Origin: Gnetum montanum
Lineage: Eukaryota > Streptophyta > Gnetopsida > Gnetales > Gnetaceae
DNA: 64,000 nt
Direction of reading: 5' to 3'
Assembly: GCA_015680685.1 (NCBI GenBank)
Contig: MNCI01028834.1
Span: 1-64,000 of the forward strand
This document shows positions 1-12,762 of this stretch, one piece after another (the first letter of the stretch is position 1; every line of letters starts with the position of its first letter). Both the position numbers and the translations under genes were made by a program. The notes below the pieces were generated by a model that had not been told where the DNA came from, searched no databases, and worked only from the letters and a program-made list of their open reading frames with translations.

Positions 1-1396
1 CTTAGGGCTACCAATTCAACTTATAATCTCTACACTTCATTTTCAATGTGCTCTACCCTTATCTTTTCCATCACTAGCTTTTCTTTGGTGGCTATCAAAT
101 TAAACTACACTATAGTAATATCACTAGGGATACCAAAGATATTCTACATGACCTAGCCCATTCATAGTAGTCTATCAAGGATGTCCTCATGTTATTCTAG
201 TATCATTGAGGTACTAAATAACATTTGAGCAACTTGAGCTTCAGAGATATTGGTCAAAAATACAATTAGAACATTAAATGATTCTTTGATATGGTTAGTT
301 ATTACCTTTGTTTCTCCTACTACATCCTAGTGTTGCATGTCCATAACTATAGCACCTCCACTAGTTTCTACCATCTCCTGAAAGGATGTAGTGTTCCCTA
401 ATATTTTTTGTACACAATCATCTTCTCCTCCTACCTAATAGCAGGTCCTATGGAAACTATAAACCTTAAAAGGATCTCTCTAATTCTATATAGGATAGAA
501 CCCTCCCTTTCTTCCCATCTAATGATATTTATAATATGGTATAGATAGAACATTGGAGAATTCTAGTCCTGTGGAACTAGTGGAGCTTGTTACTCAGGTA
601 TATCACCTATAGGTGTTGAGCCAATAGGTCCTACCTGTTATTACTAACTAGTAATTGGAATTTTATCAAATGGTGTAGCTACTAATCCCCCCTCAGGCCC
701 CATTATCTTCTTTAGCTAATTTTTCTTAGGTGGCATTGGCTTTGAGATTTCAACATAAGATGCATTTTGGGCCTTTCTTGGGACATCATTGGTGTAACCT
801 AGGATTCCTATTTGCTTTCATATCATTCTAATTAAGTAAGAAGATGACAATATTAGTTTCCTTGCATTCTTCTCCTCAAACATTTGGTAGATCTCCAAGA
901 AGAGCAAATGGGTGATGTTAAATTGCACTTCATCTAGTTGTGTATGTTGAGATCTTATTGAGCCTCTTCATTGGGAACAAATGATAATTTTGAATCTTAA
1001 AATAGATCCTTTTCTTGGTAGTGAACATGTTGTAGTCCTTATCTTCCTTTCCACAGGCTTTCTATAACCCTAACTTATTAGCATTAGTGTCAAACATTAT
1101 AGATATTTGTGTAATGTTAGCTCGAGTGTTTGGAATATTGAAGGCCTTTACGATTACGTACATAGAGTATGGCACAAATACTCCTTCAATTGCATTATCA
1201 CATCATCTTGCTTGTTTCACCAAGATTGATATACCTCTCCTAGGTACAATTCGACATTTCTAGACAATGATAATCATAAGGGAGGCACTCAGAGTTGCAT
1301 CTTAATAGCTTCTAGGACAAACTCCATGAATGGCCCAAAGTTTAAGTCCATAATGACTATGGAAATTGTGGATTTCTCTTAGATGGCTTGGAGGTA
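1..1396 (-). pseudogene. Retroelement accessory ORF, decayed copy A
   Basis: This stretch aligns along its length with 48538-49965 in the same orientation. The shared start reads 'ggctaccaatt' in both and the match stops just after 'ggcttggaggta'. In the better preserved copy the minus strand encodes a protein containing 'KIEGVSMPYSINVIAKALN', and the same segment is visible here in broken frames near 1090-1190. The style (G-V-x-x-P/S ... I-x-x-x-L-x-I-P) resembles the 'putative plant transposon protein' ORFs found beside plant LTR elements; that family link is from memory and not certain. Many in-frame stops make this a dead copy. It is cut by the window start. Confidence 0.5.
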
Positions 1397-2030
1397 TACA
1401 TTAGATTGCATGAGATTCTATCCCTATTTATGTGTTCAGCTTATGGAGTTTATTCTCCTACTTGGAGTCTCCCATGGCCTCTTGATCTCTTACTGCTAAG
1501 CTGTGAGTGTTCTCTACTATGGGTTTCTTTGGAGCCATCTACAATAATTAAGAATTCATGGTTATTAAGGAATTGAAATTGGTTCCTAATGGTTCATAAT
1601 CCTTTCTCGTATCCTTAGTTTGATCTATTTTTTATTATTTTTATCAGTTATTGCAGAGTTAGAAAAAATTCAAAAAGAAACCTTTAATTATTATATCTTT
1701 GATTATTATGACCTCTCACAGTTATTATTTTCCTTATTTATTATGCCCTTAAATGGTTAGTATGGTTGGATAGAAGAATTGGTTAAGCTATTTGACTTAA
1801 ATTTGATTCATTAATTAAAATTTTATTATTATATCCTTATACTAATCCTTTATACTATCTTCTAGGTGTTATGAAATTTTGGCTCAATATTCCTTAGCTA
1901 TGTGTAATAGAACCCCCACAACTAAGTTGAGCACTCCAAGATCAATAGGGTTTAAGAATTTCTGAAATCAGAAGTTATGGTGTCAAGAAGTTTTGTTGCT
2001 AAAGCTTAGAAAAACTAAAAAAACTCCTCT
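1397..2030. other. AT-rich interval, no gene seen
   Basis: Homology to the 48.5-50.0 kb copy ends at about 1396. I see no retroelement domain, LTR or RNA gene here, only AT-rich sequence with short chance ORFs. It probably belongs to the decayed minus-oriented element on either side. Confidence 0.4.
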
Positions 2031-2039
2031 TACTTTGAA

Positions 2040-3000
2040 ATGGTAAAATGAAAATTTTTCTAACGCTTGTGCATTTATATAATATTTTTATATGCATGAC
2101 ATTGTAGATGGTACATCATAGTTGCAACATTGTAGGACATACAACATTGTAGTTACAATGTCATTGCTGAAAAATTTTGAATTTTTCATGATTTTTAATG
2201 GAAAATTGAGTCAATTGGATTATTTCAAAGATATAAAAGCTATTTAAGGGTCTTCAGTCATAGATGTTTAGATTTTAAAAATTTGGCATTCAAAGGTTAT
2301 AAGAAAGGAATCTTTGGACAAAAAGATCTTATTAGATATATATAAGATGGATTGAGGATTATTAACATATGGATGGATTATAAAACTTATGGGAAGTAAA
2401 ATTTGAATGCTAAAGTATCCTGGAGGCACATGATGACATGGAATTGGTCATCAAGTATGAAATACAAGAGTTTTACAAGTGGTTCCTTCCTAAAGTAGGC
2501 TTTAGCCCTTAGTACCCTTTTATAACCATGCCTATAAGTATCTGTAGGAACTCAAGGAGTTGAATGTAGAATATACCTGTTCTACAAAATAGAAATGTTA
2601 ATATCACCAATATTGAAAAAATAACACTATATTATAAAAAATCATAGAATTATACCTAAGTATACTAGTTAGGTGGAATAGAATTAGAAGGGATTGCAAA
2701 AATCCGGGTATGAGCTGTCTTACCATAGGCATAATAATCTTATGTGTAATATGTGGTTAAAGTAATCATTAGCCTTTGCATTCAAGATCCAAACTAAGTC
2801 CAAATCACTTTCTAATGACATTACATTATATCATCCCCAAGACTAACAACTATAAGACCACCACTATTGCAAGAAGTATTACCACTTGGCAATGTAGTCT
2901 AAGGAAGGAGTTTATTAATAGCATACTTATTTTTTGGATTTCTAAGAAGTCACCTACTTTTAGGCATGGGTAACATGTCTTTCTACTAGGACCCTCAAAA
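2040..3000 (-). mobile_element. 3' non-coding remnant of an Athila-like element
   Basis: Two stretches match the 3' non-coding part of the nested element in the same orientation. 'ccttcctaaagtaggc' near 2486 matches 'ccttcccaaagtaggc' near 35221, and 'ggcatgggtaacatgt' near 2963 matches the same string near 35671. The second motif also occurs reverse-complemented in plus-oriented element 2 near 21190. So this is the 3' region of a minus-oriented member of the same family. Region 2090-2165 has several 'acattgtag' words and may be LTR debris. Confidence 0.5.
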
Positions 3001-3029
3001 ATTTATTATTCCTTTATTATGTTTTTACT

Positions 3030-3398
3030 ATGTTTGGTAACCTAGCAGCATTATATGTGTTCAGGCTGTGCATAGAAAGTGGGCTTGAATACTTATGTTA
3101 GGATAGTTAGTTATTAATTAGCAATTAGACTAGTTAATTACTTCATAAATTGAGTTTCAACTTGTACTTAATCATACATGAATAAAATATAAAATAATAA
3201 AAATCATGTGCCTCAATTGCACTTAACCATACAACCAAGCTCCACAAGTGTAGTTGAGAAGACATTGATGATCATAATTAGATTTCATGTTCTAGAACCA
3301 ATGTACTTATAAACTTAAGGTCTACAAAATTTGACGAGATCATGCATGAACACTTGTCATTCATATGGTTGGGTGTAGGGGTACTTCGTCACTCATCA
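3030..3398 (+). repeat. Element 1 5' LTR remnant (3' part only)
   Basis: This matches the reverse complement of both LTRs of the nested element (33651-34504 and 43529-44384). Shared landmarks are 'gtgcatagaaagtggg', 'agttagttattaatta', 'aagctccacaagtgtagtt' and the terminal 'cactcatca' just before the PBS. Only about 370 bp of an expected 850 bp is recognisable, so the U3 side is lost or beyond recognition. Confidence 0.7.
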
Positions 3399-3399
3399 T

Positions 3400-3419
3400 T
3401 GGTGCTATTTCTAGGGACC
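3400..3419 (+). promoter_or_regulatory. Primer binding site of element 1 (tRNA-Asp type, decayed)
   Basis: The motif 'tggtgctatttctagggacc' sits 1 bp after the LTR end 'actcatca'. It keeps the spacing and purine pattern of the Athila-type PBS, with several C-to-T changes. The same site recurs as 'cgacaccattgccagggac' in element 2 and, reverse-complemented, beside the nested element's right LTR. Confidence 0.6.
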
Positions 3420-3556
3420 TTTAGTTTGGTACATGCACTATCTAGGACTTAGTGAAAAATTATTCAAAATTATTGGATATGAATCCTAATGTCATATCAT
3501 AAATTAAAATAACTAAAATACTTTTAAGAAGCACACTACATTTCTTTTTTTCTAAC

Positions 3557-5880
3557 ATAATATTTCTTCTTCCAATAGGAGTGATTCTCCACCCAAGTCT
3601 AACAGAGTAAATCAGTGGTGCCCCAACAATACAAACTAGTATCTGCTTATCCTGATGAATATGTAACCAATTTCACCTTCTTCCTACACCAAGATGAACT
3701 ACTATAGTGCTAATACATGGAGGGAAACATTATGTTGTCACACAATTGATCCATTATTATGATGCTCCAACAAACTCTTATGTGGTTGGAACTCCAAGGA
3801 TTTCATGCTAAATATGTTGTCTAGGATAGTGATGCTAGGGATTACCATTGCACTGATGTGAAATGCCTAATGGATTGCTAGCTAGAGCAATGCTATGAGT
3901 CTATGAAGGGAAAGTGATTCAATGATTCCCCATTCCTAATGTATCAAAAATATGGTGGAGAATCCTTCTCGAGATATTTCCCATTTAGAGAAACTCCTCT
4001 CTTTGACTTTGGTGAAGGAGGTCAAAACTAGAACTTGCAATCCATGATTCATAATCCTAGTTCTGGCAAAAATGGATCCAATGACAATGGGAAATTCAAG
4101 AAGGAGAGTCATGGTAGGGATGTGGACAAGAAGCATGATTGTAATTATGTTGCAACCATCGAAGAGGGGACTGTAGGCACCATGATGGTGCTAGTACTCT
4201 TTTTTCTTCACCTTCATTGTTATCTTCTTCCTCTTATAGCTATAAATGCAACCACAAGGGGTGAAATCATGATGGAGGTGACCAATGGGACCAAGATGAT
4301 CATAGGGACCATCAAGCAAGTAAAGACCCAAGGCATGGGCATTTAAGATAAGCCCATCAACATGAATGAAGGGGTAGTAGAGGGCATCATAGGCACTAGA
4401 ATCATGACCTCAATGAGCCTTTGATCACTATCCAAAGCATGCTAAACATTGTAGAGGTAGTGATAATTCCTACAAGGCATGTAAAGAATACTCAAATCAA
4501 GAGGCTAGACATGAATAATATTCTTAGATATGAAGGAGGATATAACTCAGATCTATAGAATGATCTTCAGGCTTTCCATGATGCCTATGCCATAAAAAAT
4601 ATAGAAAATGAGTGGCAAAAGCTTAAGTTATTTCCTAGGATACTCATCAAAGAAGTATAAGCTAACACTGGTCCTTATAACTAGAATCCATTAGATAGTA
4701 AAGTACAATGCTTGAACTATTCATTAATAAAAATCATATGTATTTCTAAGTGTCCAACTTGAGGAGGTAGATTCAAGGATGAAAACAAGGGATACATGAA
4801 ACCTTGGATGCTACCATGGGCCGATACTATTCTCTATTGCTTAGATGTCCTAGTCATGGTTATTCTCAATAGGAGAACTTCACCATATCATAGATGGGTT
4901 CTAATTAGAAACAAGGAGAAATCTTGAAGTCTATGGCCAAGGGTGATTGTCAGAATTAAGAGCCATCAAATCTAACAACTAATTGAGTAGGTAGCAAAAG
5001 AACAAGCAGGGTTAAGAAAGCATGAAAGTACAGAAGAATATAATCACAATTCTTTCCTTTACAAGAGGAAGTTTCAATTTTGTGATAGTGAGGAGAAATC
5101 ATCACTTGATGAGGTGGTGAATTAGAAAACCTTGCCAATTCAAAAATTTACTTCTAAAATTATGGCTAAGGTAGATTAGTTATGGAACTCTATGGATAGC
5201 AGATTTCAAGCTATCCTTAAAATTAGTAAGGAGTCCAAAGAACAAAGTAGTGATCATGACCACAAGAGGTGAAAATAAGATAAATGTGCCAATCAAAGGG
5301 GTAAGGGCAAGATTACTATAGTAGAAGAAGCTACAGACACTAAATCCAATGATGATAGTGGGTGTGAAATTTTCCAATATGAACATCTTGCCCCATCATG
5401 TCATACTTATAGGAGTCTGGGGTGTATGCTCTAAATCCATGACTATTAAAAAAAGCACCTAGAAGGTTGCCTTATCCTCAAGTCAATCCTAGGTAGTTCC
5501 ATCAGCAACAACAATATTATCCAAGTGGAAGTCCACTACAACCATACAAGTAGTATTAATAGTAGTAGCAACCATAGTGATGGGCGCTACCACTGCCAAG
5601 GTAGCAATACCTTTACAGACAACTAGATCCATATGGGTATTACATTTAGTAATCCTTGTCTCCATGTGGCTCTTCTAGTCATTTTTTTCCTTTCCAGCAT
5701 CACAACTACCCTTCCAAATATTATCAAACTCACTCTTCACATTCAAGAAGGGATACCACTTTTTATCCTTATCCTCCTTCTATTCCTGCACCTATTCCTC
5801 CATCCTTAACATAGATACCACCTACTCCATCTAGGCATGATGAACTTCTAGCCCAACTATAGCAACACAACACTATTAGG
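3557..5880 (+). pseudogene. Element 1 gag (capsid/nucleocapsid region), broken
   Basis: Gag forms the retroelement particle. The start is placed by homology: element 2 opens with MSPSSYES at 16387 and the nested copy with MSSSHRSDS. Here the same N-terminus reads I-S-S-S-N-R-S-D-S, so the start codon has decayed to ATA. A central conserved block near 4505-4655 reads RLDMNN..., then L-Q-A-F-H-D-A-Y-A, then E-N-E-W-Q-K-L-K, and it recurs in the nested element. Frames change repeatedly and stops are frequent; ORF 4035-4346 is only one surviving piece. The end is set by the protease that follows. Not functional. Confidence 0.65.
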
Positions 5881-6099
5881 GCCATTAATTTATAACTGGT
5901 TCATAAACCAAGTGGTTCAAATACTAGATCATGGAAAAGACCTTTTTCCTAACCCCAACAATCCACCTAAGCCCTCACATATGCATGGAGTTGACAACCT
6001 TGCTTCTCCATCTCTTCTTGCATCTAATCCCTATAAGTTTCCTTCAAACCAAATGCCACCTAGAATCCATACTGTTATGCCCACTCATGTTGTCTCTAA

Positions 6100-6580
6100 T
6101 TAGATCCGGGCTAGCAAACTTCCTAGGAAATTAGATACTTCTAGCAGTCCTCTTATCTATTTGCAAATTTCTATAATAAATCATGTAAAGGTCCTCTTGA
6201 TTTAGGTTCTATTGTGAACTTTATTTCTCATGAGATGTATGCTACTTTGAACCTATTGTCCCTTAATAAGAGTAATATTTGATTAGAATTAGTAGACCAA
6301 TCCATTACTATTCCATTAGAATTAGTAGAAGACATTGTAACAACTGTCTATGGGTGGCTTATCCTGCTAATTTCCTAGTAATTAAGGTTGAGAACTGTAA
6401 AGGGAACTTTCCAATTATTATGAGAATGGCATGCCTAAGCACTGTTGATGAAAGAATGGACATTAGTGATCTTTCCTTGAATACATCTAAGAAAAATGCA
6501 TTTGGAAAGATCAAGAAGAAGCAAGTTCCATGCATTACATACAACGATACAGGGTGCAATTGCATGTAGAAACTCTAGTC
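6100..6580 (+). pseudogene. Element 1 aspartic protease domain (retropepsin), broken
   Basis: The active-site segment near 6196 reads P-L-D-L-G-S-I-V-N-F-I-S. This is the D-(L/S/T)-G box of retropepsins followed by the usual hydrophobic strand, and the catalytic Asp is still coded at 6199-6201. Downstream, ORF 6279-6569 carries F-L-V-I-K-V and G-N-F-P-I-I-M, typical of the protease C-terminal half in this group, with a frameshift between the halves. Matching copies: element 2 at about 17400-17620, and the nested element at about 40340-40790, where the active-site Asp has become Asn. Confidence 0.65.
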
Positions 6581-6600
6581 TATGAAATGAGCATCTATTT

Positions 6601-7780
6601 TTGTATGCAAGTAATATGCACCTAAAGACATTTATTAAGAGCTTGACATGTGCTTATGTCATAGGCATGGATGAACTAGAGCAACTTCATCACCAACTCT
6701 CTGATAATGTAAATGATGATACCTATTGGGGAGAGTTGGAAATTCGTAAAACTTTTAAGCAAGAGCCCCTTGAGTTAAAAACTCTACCTGCTAGCATGGA
6801 ATATGCATTCTTAAATAATGGAAATCTTGTAATAATCAATGCAAAAATTACTCTAAAATAGAAATAGATGTTGAATGTGGTTGGAAAATGATCAATAGCC
6901 TTTTCTTGGTTATATCCTAAACTCACAAGGATTGATTCTAGAATATGCTAGCATTGTATCTACACTAACCTAACTATGAAGCTAAACAAGAAGCCACAGA
7001 GGTGATTGAACCCCAAATTAAAGTAATTTATCAAAGGTGAAATCAAACAACTCCTCAAGGTGGGGTTTATCTATCCCATTTTAGATAGTGAGTGGGTTAC
7101 TCCACTTGTGATTTTACCAAAGAAAGGTGGTAAGTGGTAGATCTACATTAATTTTCATCTATTAAATATGGCAACATTCAAAGATCATTTTTCCTTACCA
7201 TTTATTGATCAAGTGTTGGACACCATATTTGGGCATTGTTATTATAGTTTTTTGTATGGTTATAATGGGTATAACCAAATCATGATCACACTAGAGGGTT
7301 AGGACAAAACAACATTCATAAATTCCTATGAAACCTTTTCATATTGAAAGATTCCTTTTGGTATTTTCAATGCTCCTGTTACTTTCTAACACATAGTCTT
7401 AAGCATCTTTCAACAAAAAATTGGTACTAAAGTGGAAGTCTTTATGGGTGACTTCTCCACATATGATGCTACATTCAAGTAAGCCTTGGTTCACTTTAAG
7501 CAAGTGTTCAAAAGATGTGTGGAAACAAACTTCTAGCTTAATTAGCAAAAGAATCATCTTATGATCCAAAAAGGCATTGTATTGGGTCACAAAATCTCAC
7601 AAGCAGGAATTGAGATTGACCCTAAAAACAAGGATCATCTAAGGAATTACTTGGCAATCAAAATTGTAAAAGATGTCTGGTCATTCCTTCGACATAAAAG
7701 CTACTACTAATGATTCATAGAGAATTTCTCTAAGATTGTAAAATCCTTGGTCAAGTTAACAAAGAAAGATGCTCCATCTA
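6601..7780 (+). pseudogene. Element 1 reverse transcriptase, broken
   Basis: A protease-RT linker (ORF 6601-6861, with L-E-Q-L-H-H-Q-L) leads into the RT palm and fingers. Visible motifs are W-V-T-P-L-V-I-L-P-K-K near 7092, L-N-M-A-T-F-K-D-H-F near 7165, and the catalytic box F-M-G-D at 7441-7452. The first catalytic Asp (family F-M-D-D) is replaced by Gly. Stops stand for Trp or Gln at several places, such as the G-K-W-stop stretch near 7135. An RT without this Asp would be inactive even if the frame were open. Confidence 0.75.
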
Positions 7781-7789
7781 TTTTTGGTC

Positions 7790-8295
7790 AAGGAATGTAA
7801 AAAGGCATTCCAATAGCTAGATAAAAAACTTGTAGAAACTCTAATTCTACAAGTAGCTGAGTAGTCCAAACCATTTCATGTTATGATAGATGCATCGAAT
7901 TATGCCTTTGTCATTGTGCTTACATAGTTGGATGATAAGATACATCCATATTACATCCACTACAACTAAACTACACCACCACATAAAAACAATTGATGGT
8001 AGTGGTGTTTACTCTAGAAAAGTTCAAGCATTATGTTCTTGGATACAAAGCGTTTGTGCACACAAATCATGCTACCATTTACTTCTTCATGAACAAGCCA
8101 ACGATGAGCCCCCATGTCATACCATGGCTAATGATCTTACAAGAATTTGATCTTACAATGGTAGATCGAAAGGAAATTGAGAATGTGGTCATTGATCACT
8201 TGTCTTGGTTACAATGGGATAACAAAGAGGAGGAAAGTCTACTATCTAATTTATTTCCTAATAAACTCCTCTTGACCAAAGCTATAACTAAATAA
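7790..8295 (+). pseudogene. Element 1 RNase H domain, broken
   Basis: The first RNase H motif reads V-M-I-D-A-S-N-Y-A near 7880, with its Asp retained. Further on, ORF 7993-8295 reads VVVFTLEKFKHYVLGYK, then H-T-N-H (family T-D-H), and ends in the dipeptide-rich segment V-I-D-H-L-S-W-L. These are the standard gypsy RNase H landmarks, in order, directly after RT and before integrase. Element 2 (18990-19468) and the nested element (38830-39330) align throughout. Confidence 0.7.
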
Positions 8296-8439
8296 TTTCC
8301 CACTGACCCTAAATGATATGATGGAATTCTCATCTACCTTCTCACTTAAGAGCTGTCATAAGGATTGGACCACTGAAAGAAATAATTGTTTCTTCACTAA
8401 GTGAAACACTTCATGGAGATCAATAGACACCTCTACAAG

Positions 8440-9551
8440 GTGTATACTAATGGCCTAGCTTGTTGGTGAGTAAAAATGTTGATCAACTACACATTCTCCA
8501 AGATGCTCATGAGGGTCCTTGTGGGGGCTACTATTCTAAGGGATGCATAACCATTAAAATCTTAATTGTAGGGTATTATTGGCTAGTAATTTTTAGGAAT
8601 GTTCACTAATTTTCCCACTCTTATAAATGCTACCAATGAGATGGAAAAATGACTACTCAAATGGAGTGACCTCAACAATGGATCCAACCACTAGAACCCT
8701 TTGACATCTAGGGCATTAACTTCATGGGTTCCATAATGCCCATGTGAAATGATAAGGCATACATCATAGTTATTATTGATTATTGTAAAAAATGGGTAGA
8801 AGAAGTAGCCTTCATTGAGTGTACATCTTCTGCTACTACTCAGGTTGTACAATAAAATGTTTTAAATAGGTTTGGTATGCCATGTGCATTAATTTCTGAT
8901 AATGAAATCCACTTTATATGTACTACCTTTCCAAAGTGTATGCAATGCCTAGGGGTTGAACATAAACTAAGAACATCCTACCACCCCCAAGCCAATAGCC
9001 AAGATGAGGTTACAAATAGGAAAATCACAAAGATATTAACAAGAAAAGTTAGCAAATATAGGAGAGATTGGAGCACCAAACTCAACTATGCCCATTGGGC
9101 ATACCATTCAACATGAAAACTTCATATAGGTTATTCTTCCTATGAGCTGGTGTATGGAAAATTATCAAGACTTCCTATTTAATTCAAGCTCTATACACTT
9201 CTAAAAACCAATGACCTTGACCTTAACTTAATTCTATCATAAAAATAATGATTAATGAATCTCAATATACTACACAAAAACTAATTAGTGGTCCTGTCAT
9301 CTAACAAGTTGTACAAGCATTTAACAAAAAGCATCATGGCCTTAGAATTAGGAAAGTCAATTTTCAACAAGGAGATAAGATCATCTACTAGAACCCCACA
9401 CATGTATCTTAACAAACTAAGTTCCAAATGTTGTGAGAAGGACCTTATATCATTTATAACACTTTTCCTTTTACGTCCATGTTCATCTACAAACCTAAGA
9501 ACCCTAACAAGAAGTAGTTGGTCAACACATTACAAGGGAGGTATCACCTAA
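8440..9551 (+). pseudogene. Element 1 integrase, broken
   Basis: The zinc-binding N-terminus reads D-A-H-E-G-P-C-G-G and later S-Y-K-C-Y-Q, where one Cys of the HHCC finger appears changed. The core has G-I-N-F-M-G (first catalytic Asp now Asn), then I-S-D-N-E-I-H-F with the second Asp, and N-S-Q-D-E-V-T-N-R with the Glu. The C-terminal part (H-W-A-Y, S-Y-E-L-V-Y-G-K) continues to about 9550. ORF 8877-9116 spans the second Asp and the Glu. This copy shows the roughly 320 bp of core that element 2 has lost. Confidence 0.72.
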
Positions 9552-9580
9552 TTTATGATTCTACCTCATTATTTCCACTG

Positions 9581-10919
9581 TGTAGCAACCTCGATAGCCT
9601 ACCAATGGATTCTAATGATCTGTAGTTGCCACAAGGCTTAATAGATACTTAATAATTGTCCAAGGAAAGTTTAGAATTTAATTTCAACTTGACATGAATT
9701 CTCCTCAGTATTGACTTCCCTCATTGGGTGTAGCGCTATCCCCTTTATACTAGAAGATCTGACATCATAAATTATAGGAAAATGTCACAAATTAGACCTA
9801 TCAATATCTATTAATGGAATCGATAAGGATTGATGCAATTCCAAGATGGTCTCAAACTCTATCACACTAGGGATATCCCTCAAGGTTAATCAATGTCATG
9901 TCCATGGTGTGGATCAATATCTACATTCCATAGTGAGAAAAAGTCTCCTTTTGTTCATTGTTATCGATCTTCATCATAGCTTCTATGGAGATTGATAAAA
10001 CTTTGGATTGAACTCCATTGATTTTGGTGATGTAAACCAATACTATTATACATAGGATATATTGAAATTCTTGATCCTAATAGATATTCTATCAATCCTA
10101 CAATACCCTGCAATAACATAAACTCAACAAAGTAATTAGTTCTTATTTCTTGGCATCAAAGAAATTTATATCCTTATGTGACTTTGGACCATTCCTTAAT
10201 GGATAAAATAAATAAAAATTAATGCCATTTTACTATTAAAACTAAAACATTGTAGGATTCATCAGTCCCTTTCAAGACTCGATCCTTTTAATTATAGCAA
10301 GAAATCCATATTACATAGTATATTCTTCCTAATTCTTACAACATCTTCCATCATGAAGCACATTTATTTAATGTTTAACATTTTCTACTAAAGATAAAAA
10401 TGTTAAAGAAAGAAAACATGTGTTGGAGAAGAAGATAGAATAAGAAATATTAAGTTAATGATATGAAAAACCAAGTTAATATCAATGATAAGAATGATTA
10501 AATGACAAAACAAAAGACAAAAGTTTGTGGGAACATTTTTACTTATATTATAGGAAGTATTGATTAATTTGAACAAATAACTTCTAAGGCAAATTTTTTC
10601 TAATATGATAAGAATTCTATTAACTCAAAGATTAAAACTAGTATTGACAAGAAGATTATAACTAATGGTAAGATTTTCAATGTAGGATTAAGATTAAGTG
10701 ACAAGATGAAAGTCATACAGAAGTTGTGCAACCATTTTCTAGTGAATCTTGGTTTGATATAAATATTGATATTAAGTCACAACTATCTATATCAACTGAT
10801 TTTATCATTTTAAGCTCAATTATGGACGTTGAAAGTAATGTACATGTTATTAGGATTGGGACATTCTTTTTCTACTAACAATTGGAAGGGTGATGTAAAT
10901 GTTGTATCTGAAGTATTAT
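9581..10919. other. Unassigned interval between elements
   Basis: No domain, LTR end or RNA gene is recognisable. The sequence is AT-rich with many stops. It may be the rest of element 1's 3' region or older debris. Confidence 0.4.
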
Positions 10920-11120
10920 GATGTTTAAATCATTAGGCCCAAATAAAAATAGACATAATTTGTTGACTCTAATAAGTAAAGAATATATTGAAATTATAAC
11001 ATACCATGAGGGCTATGCTATTAACTATTTAAGTTGGAGTTGGATAATCAAATATATATAAATAGAGATGTATGTAAATACAAAANTTGCTCCACAATTA
11101 TTGATTATGATTATGGATCT
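10920..11120 (-). repeat. Left LTR fragment of the minus-strand copia-type element
   Basis: Direct match to 14440-14650, with shared words around 'atcattaggcccaaataaa' and 'aatagacataatttg'. It covers only the R/U5-side half of the LTR. One ambiguous base lies at 11086. Confidence 0.5.
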
Positions 11121-11251
11121 CTAATTTATGTATTTTAGTAAAGAATGGTAATGAAGTGATATTTTGCTTATACGTTAACCTATACACATCATGGATTGAT
11201 ACTTACTTTGTAAAGAACTTTATTTTTTCCATGTTAAGCTTGAGAGATGGT

Positions 11252-11560
11252 GTTAAGGATTTTATGTATTTTATTATGCTTAACATGTCAAATGAGATAA
11301 ATATTAGATAACACCATGAAAATTTGTATACACTATTATGGTATACAACACCAGCATGGTGTTGGTAAATCATACAACATGTTAGTTAAATCTTTTCATT
11401 AATAATTCTATTATTTGCATCCCTTAGTTAATTTCGATTACTTATCATGTCTTTTCAATCTATTGGCATGAATGTTCTTTCTTGTGTGTGTGTGTGTATG
11501 TATTGATTTTGGTCCTATTATAGTAATAATAATAATGACATAGAAACANAGTAAGCACTT
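11252..11560 (+). repeat. Inverted LTR piece
   Basis: The plus-strand start 'tgttaaggattttatg' matches the reverse complement of the right LTR's start, 'tgttagagattttatg' (plus-strand positions 14895-14910). Homology continues through 'taacatgtcaaat', 'gtatacaaattttcatgg' (antisense) and 'aagaaagaaca'. This LTR copy therefore faces the opposite way from 14427-14910. A short (TG)n run lies near 11485-11500 and an ambiguous base at 11549. Confidence 0.55.
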
Positions 11561-12459
11561 TTCCAAACTAATGTTGTATATCATTTTGATCATCTAAATA
11601 ACTCTTGAAATCCAAATGGCAATGACTAGAGATATTATAGGCAATTATCACTTCTAGAACATATTACAACGTAACCATATATTTAACCATAGAAAAGAAA
11701 ATACATGCTTGTCACGGTAAATTAAAATAATTAACATCACCATCTAACACAAGAGGTAATAAATTTAAAAAGATACAGAAAAGAAATTGAATAGTGCAAA
11801 TCATGAGTTAATAAATGAGTCTATATTAGCATTCATTAAATTATCACACTTGACGTTGATTCAACCCTCAAATCTAGAGAGATTTCCTTCTTCAATAGGT
11901 TTAATACATAACTATGCTTGGAATCTTTTCAACTGAGTATTTTAGTCTAGTTTAACTATTTCCTATTATATCTCATTTTGACTTAATCATATGGTGCTAG
12001 AATTAATAGTGGAAATGCAATGTTTACAAGTGGTAGCTCACAACCTATCTTAGAATTAGATATCAAAAATTCCATATAATAAACTATGAAATCATCTCTG
12101 ATCACTTATTCCTATAAAATTTTCATTATGACATCCATCTTCTTTCTCTCTACATTGAAGGTCTCTCATAATTCACTTTTCTATTTGATGAGATTCTTCA
12201 TTTACTTGTACACTAAGTCAAGCTTTTCTTGGAGTCTGGAGGTCTTATTTTGCATTATCAATTTAAACCTCCAAGTTCATAGTTCTCACAATCAACTTTT
12301 CTAGTCTACTTGCAAGCTTTGACTTTGTATTGGAAATAATAATGTTTCTTATATACTTTAATGTTGCTAAGTCTTAAGATTTCCTTTTAGCAAATTTTAG
12401 CACACCTTTGACCTCTCCCTTATACTTGGTGAAAGCTTTGCTATATTTTTCTCATTCTC

Positions 12460-12762
12460 TCAAGAGATAACTACTATGTCCTTATTTGGATCCTCATTTA
12501 GAATTAAAGGATCATCAAAAACTTGCTTATTATTCATTAGCCTGACATTGTAACACTTGGCTTTAAAGTAGTAGCCCATCATGGTGTAATTCATAATCAT
12601 TAAATCATTACTCACCATGATAGTATAAATCTTTGAAATCCTACTAAAATCTTTATTTACGATGCCTTTGATTATAAATAGAAATTCATCTTTACTTATG
12701 TGCCTAAAATATTTTCTTGTAGCTTGATTGTAAAGTGTCTCCTCCACAAGAATCTTCTCCAT
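12460..12762 (-). pseudogene. Unrecognised ORF inside the copia-type element
   Basis: A 100-residue open frame starts MEKILVEETLYNQATRK and ends D-P-N-K-D-I-V-V-I-S. It is rich in Lys, Asn and Ile, with no signal peptide or membrane segment. Upstream on the minus strand the same frame continues past a stop toward 12830, so the ORF is probably the C-terminal part of a longer broken protein. I do not recognise the family, and it does not look like copia gag, integrase or RT. Position inside the LTR element suggests an element-specific protein. Confidence 0.35.

Larger units (their letters stand above)
3030..9580 (+). mobile_element. Element 1: decayed Athila-like Ty3/gypsy element
   Basis: Order on the plus strand is LTR remnant, PBS, gag, protease, RT, RNase H, integrase. 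This is the gypsy order, with RNase H before integrase. The RT catalytic box reads F-M-G-D-F-S, from the F-M-D-D-F-S form I associate with the Athila branch. The PBS is a C-to-T-decayed relative of the tRNA-Asp type used by Athila. No 3' LTR was found: recognisable integrase ends near 9550 and unrelated sequence follows, so the element is truncated. Every domain carries stops or frameshifts. It is the most complete of the three related copies for gag-protease, since element 2 has lost that stretch. Confidence 0.75.

Noticed and set aside
4035-4346. 103-residue ORF as an independent gene
   Set aside because: It lies inside element 1 gag, aligns with gag of the nested element in mixed frames, and has no independent start context.
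11485-11500. (TG)n run as a regulatory element
   Set aside because: Short microsatellite within an LTR piece; no further support.
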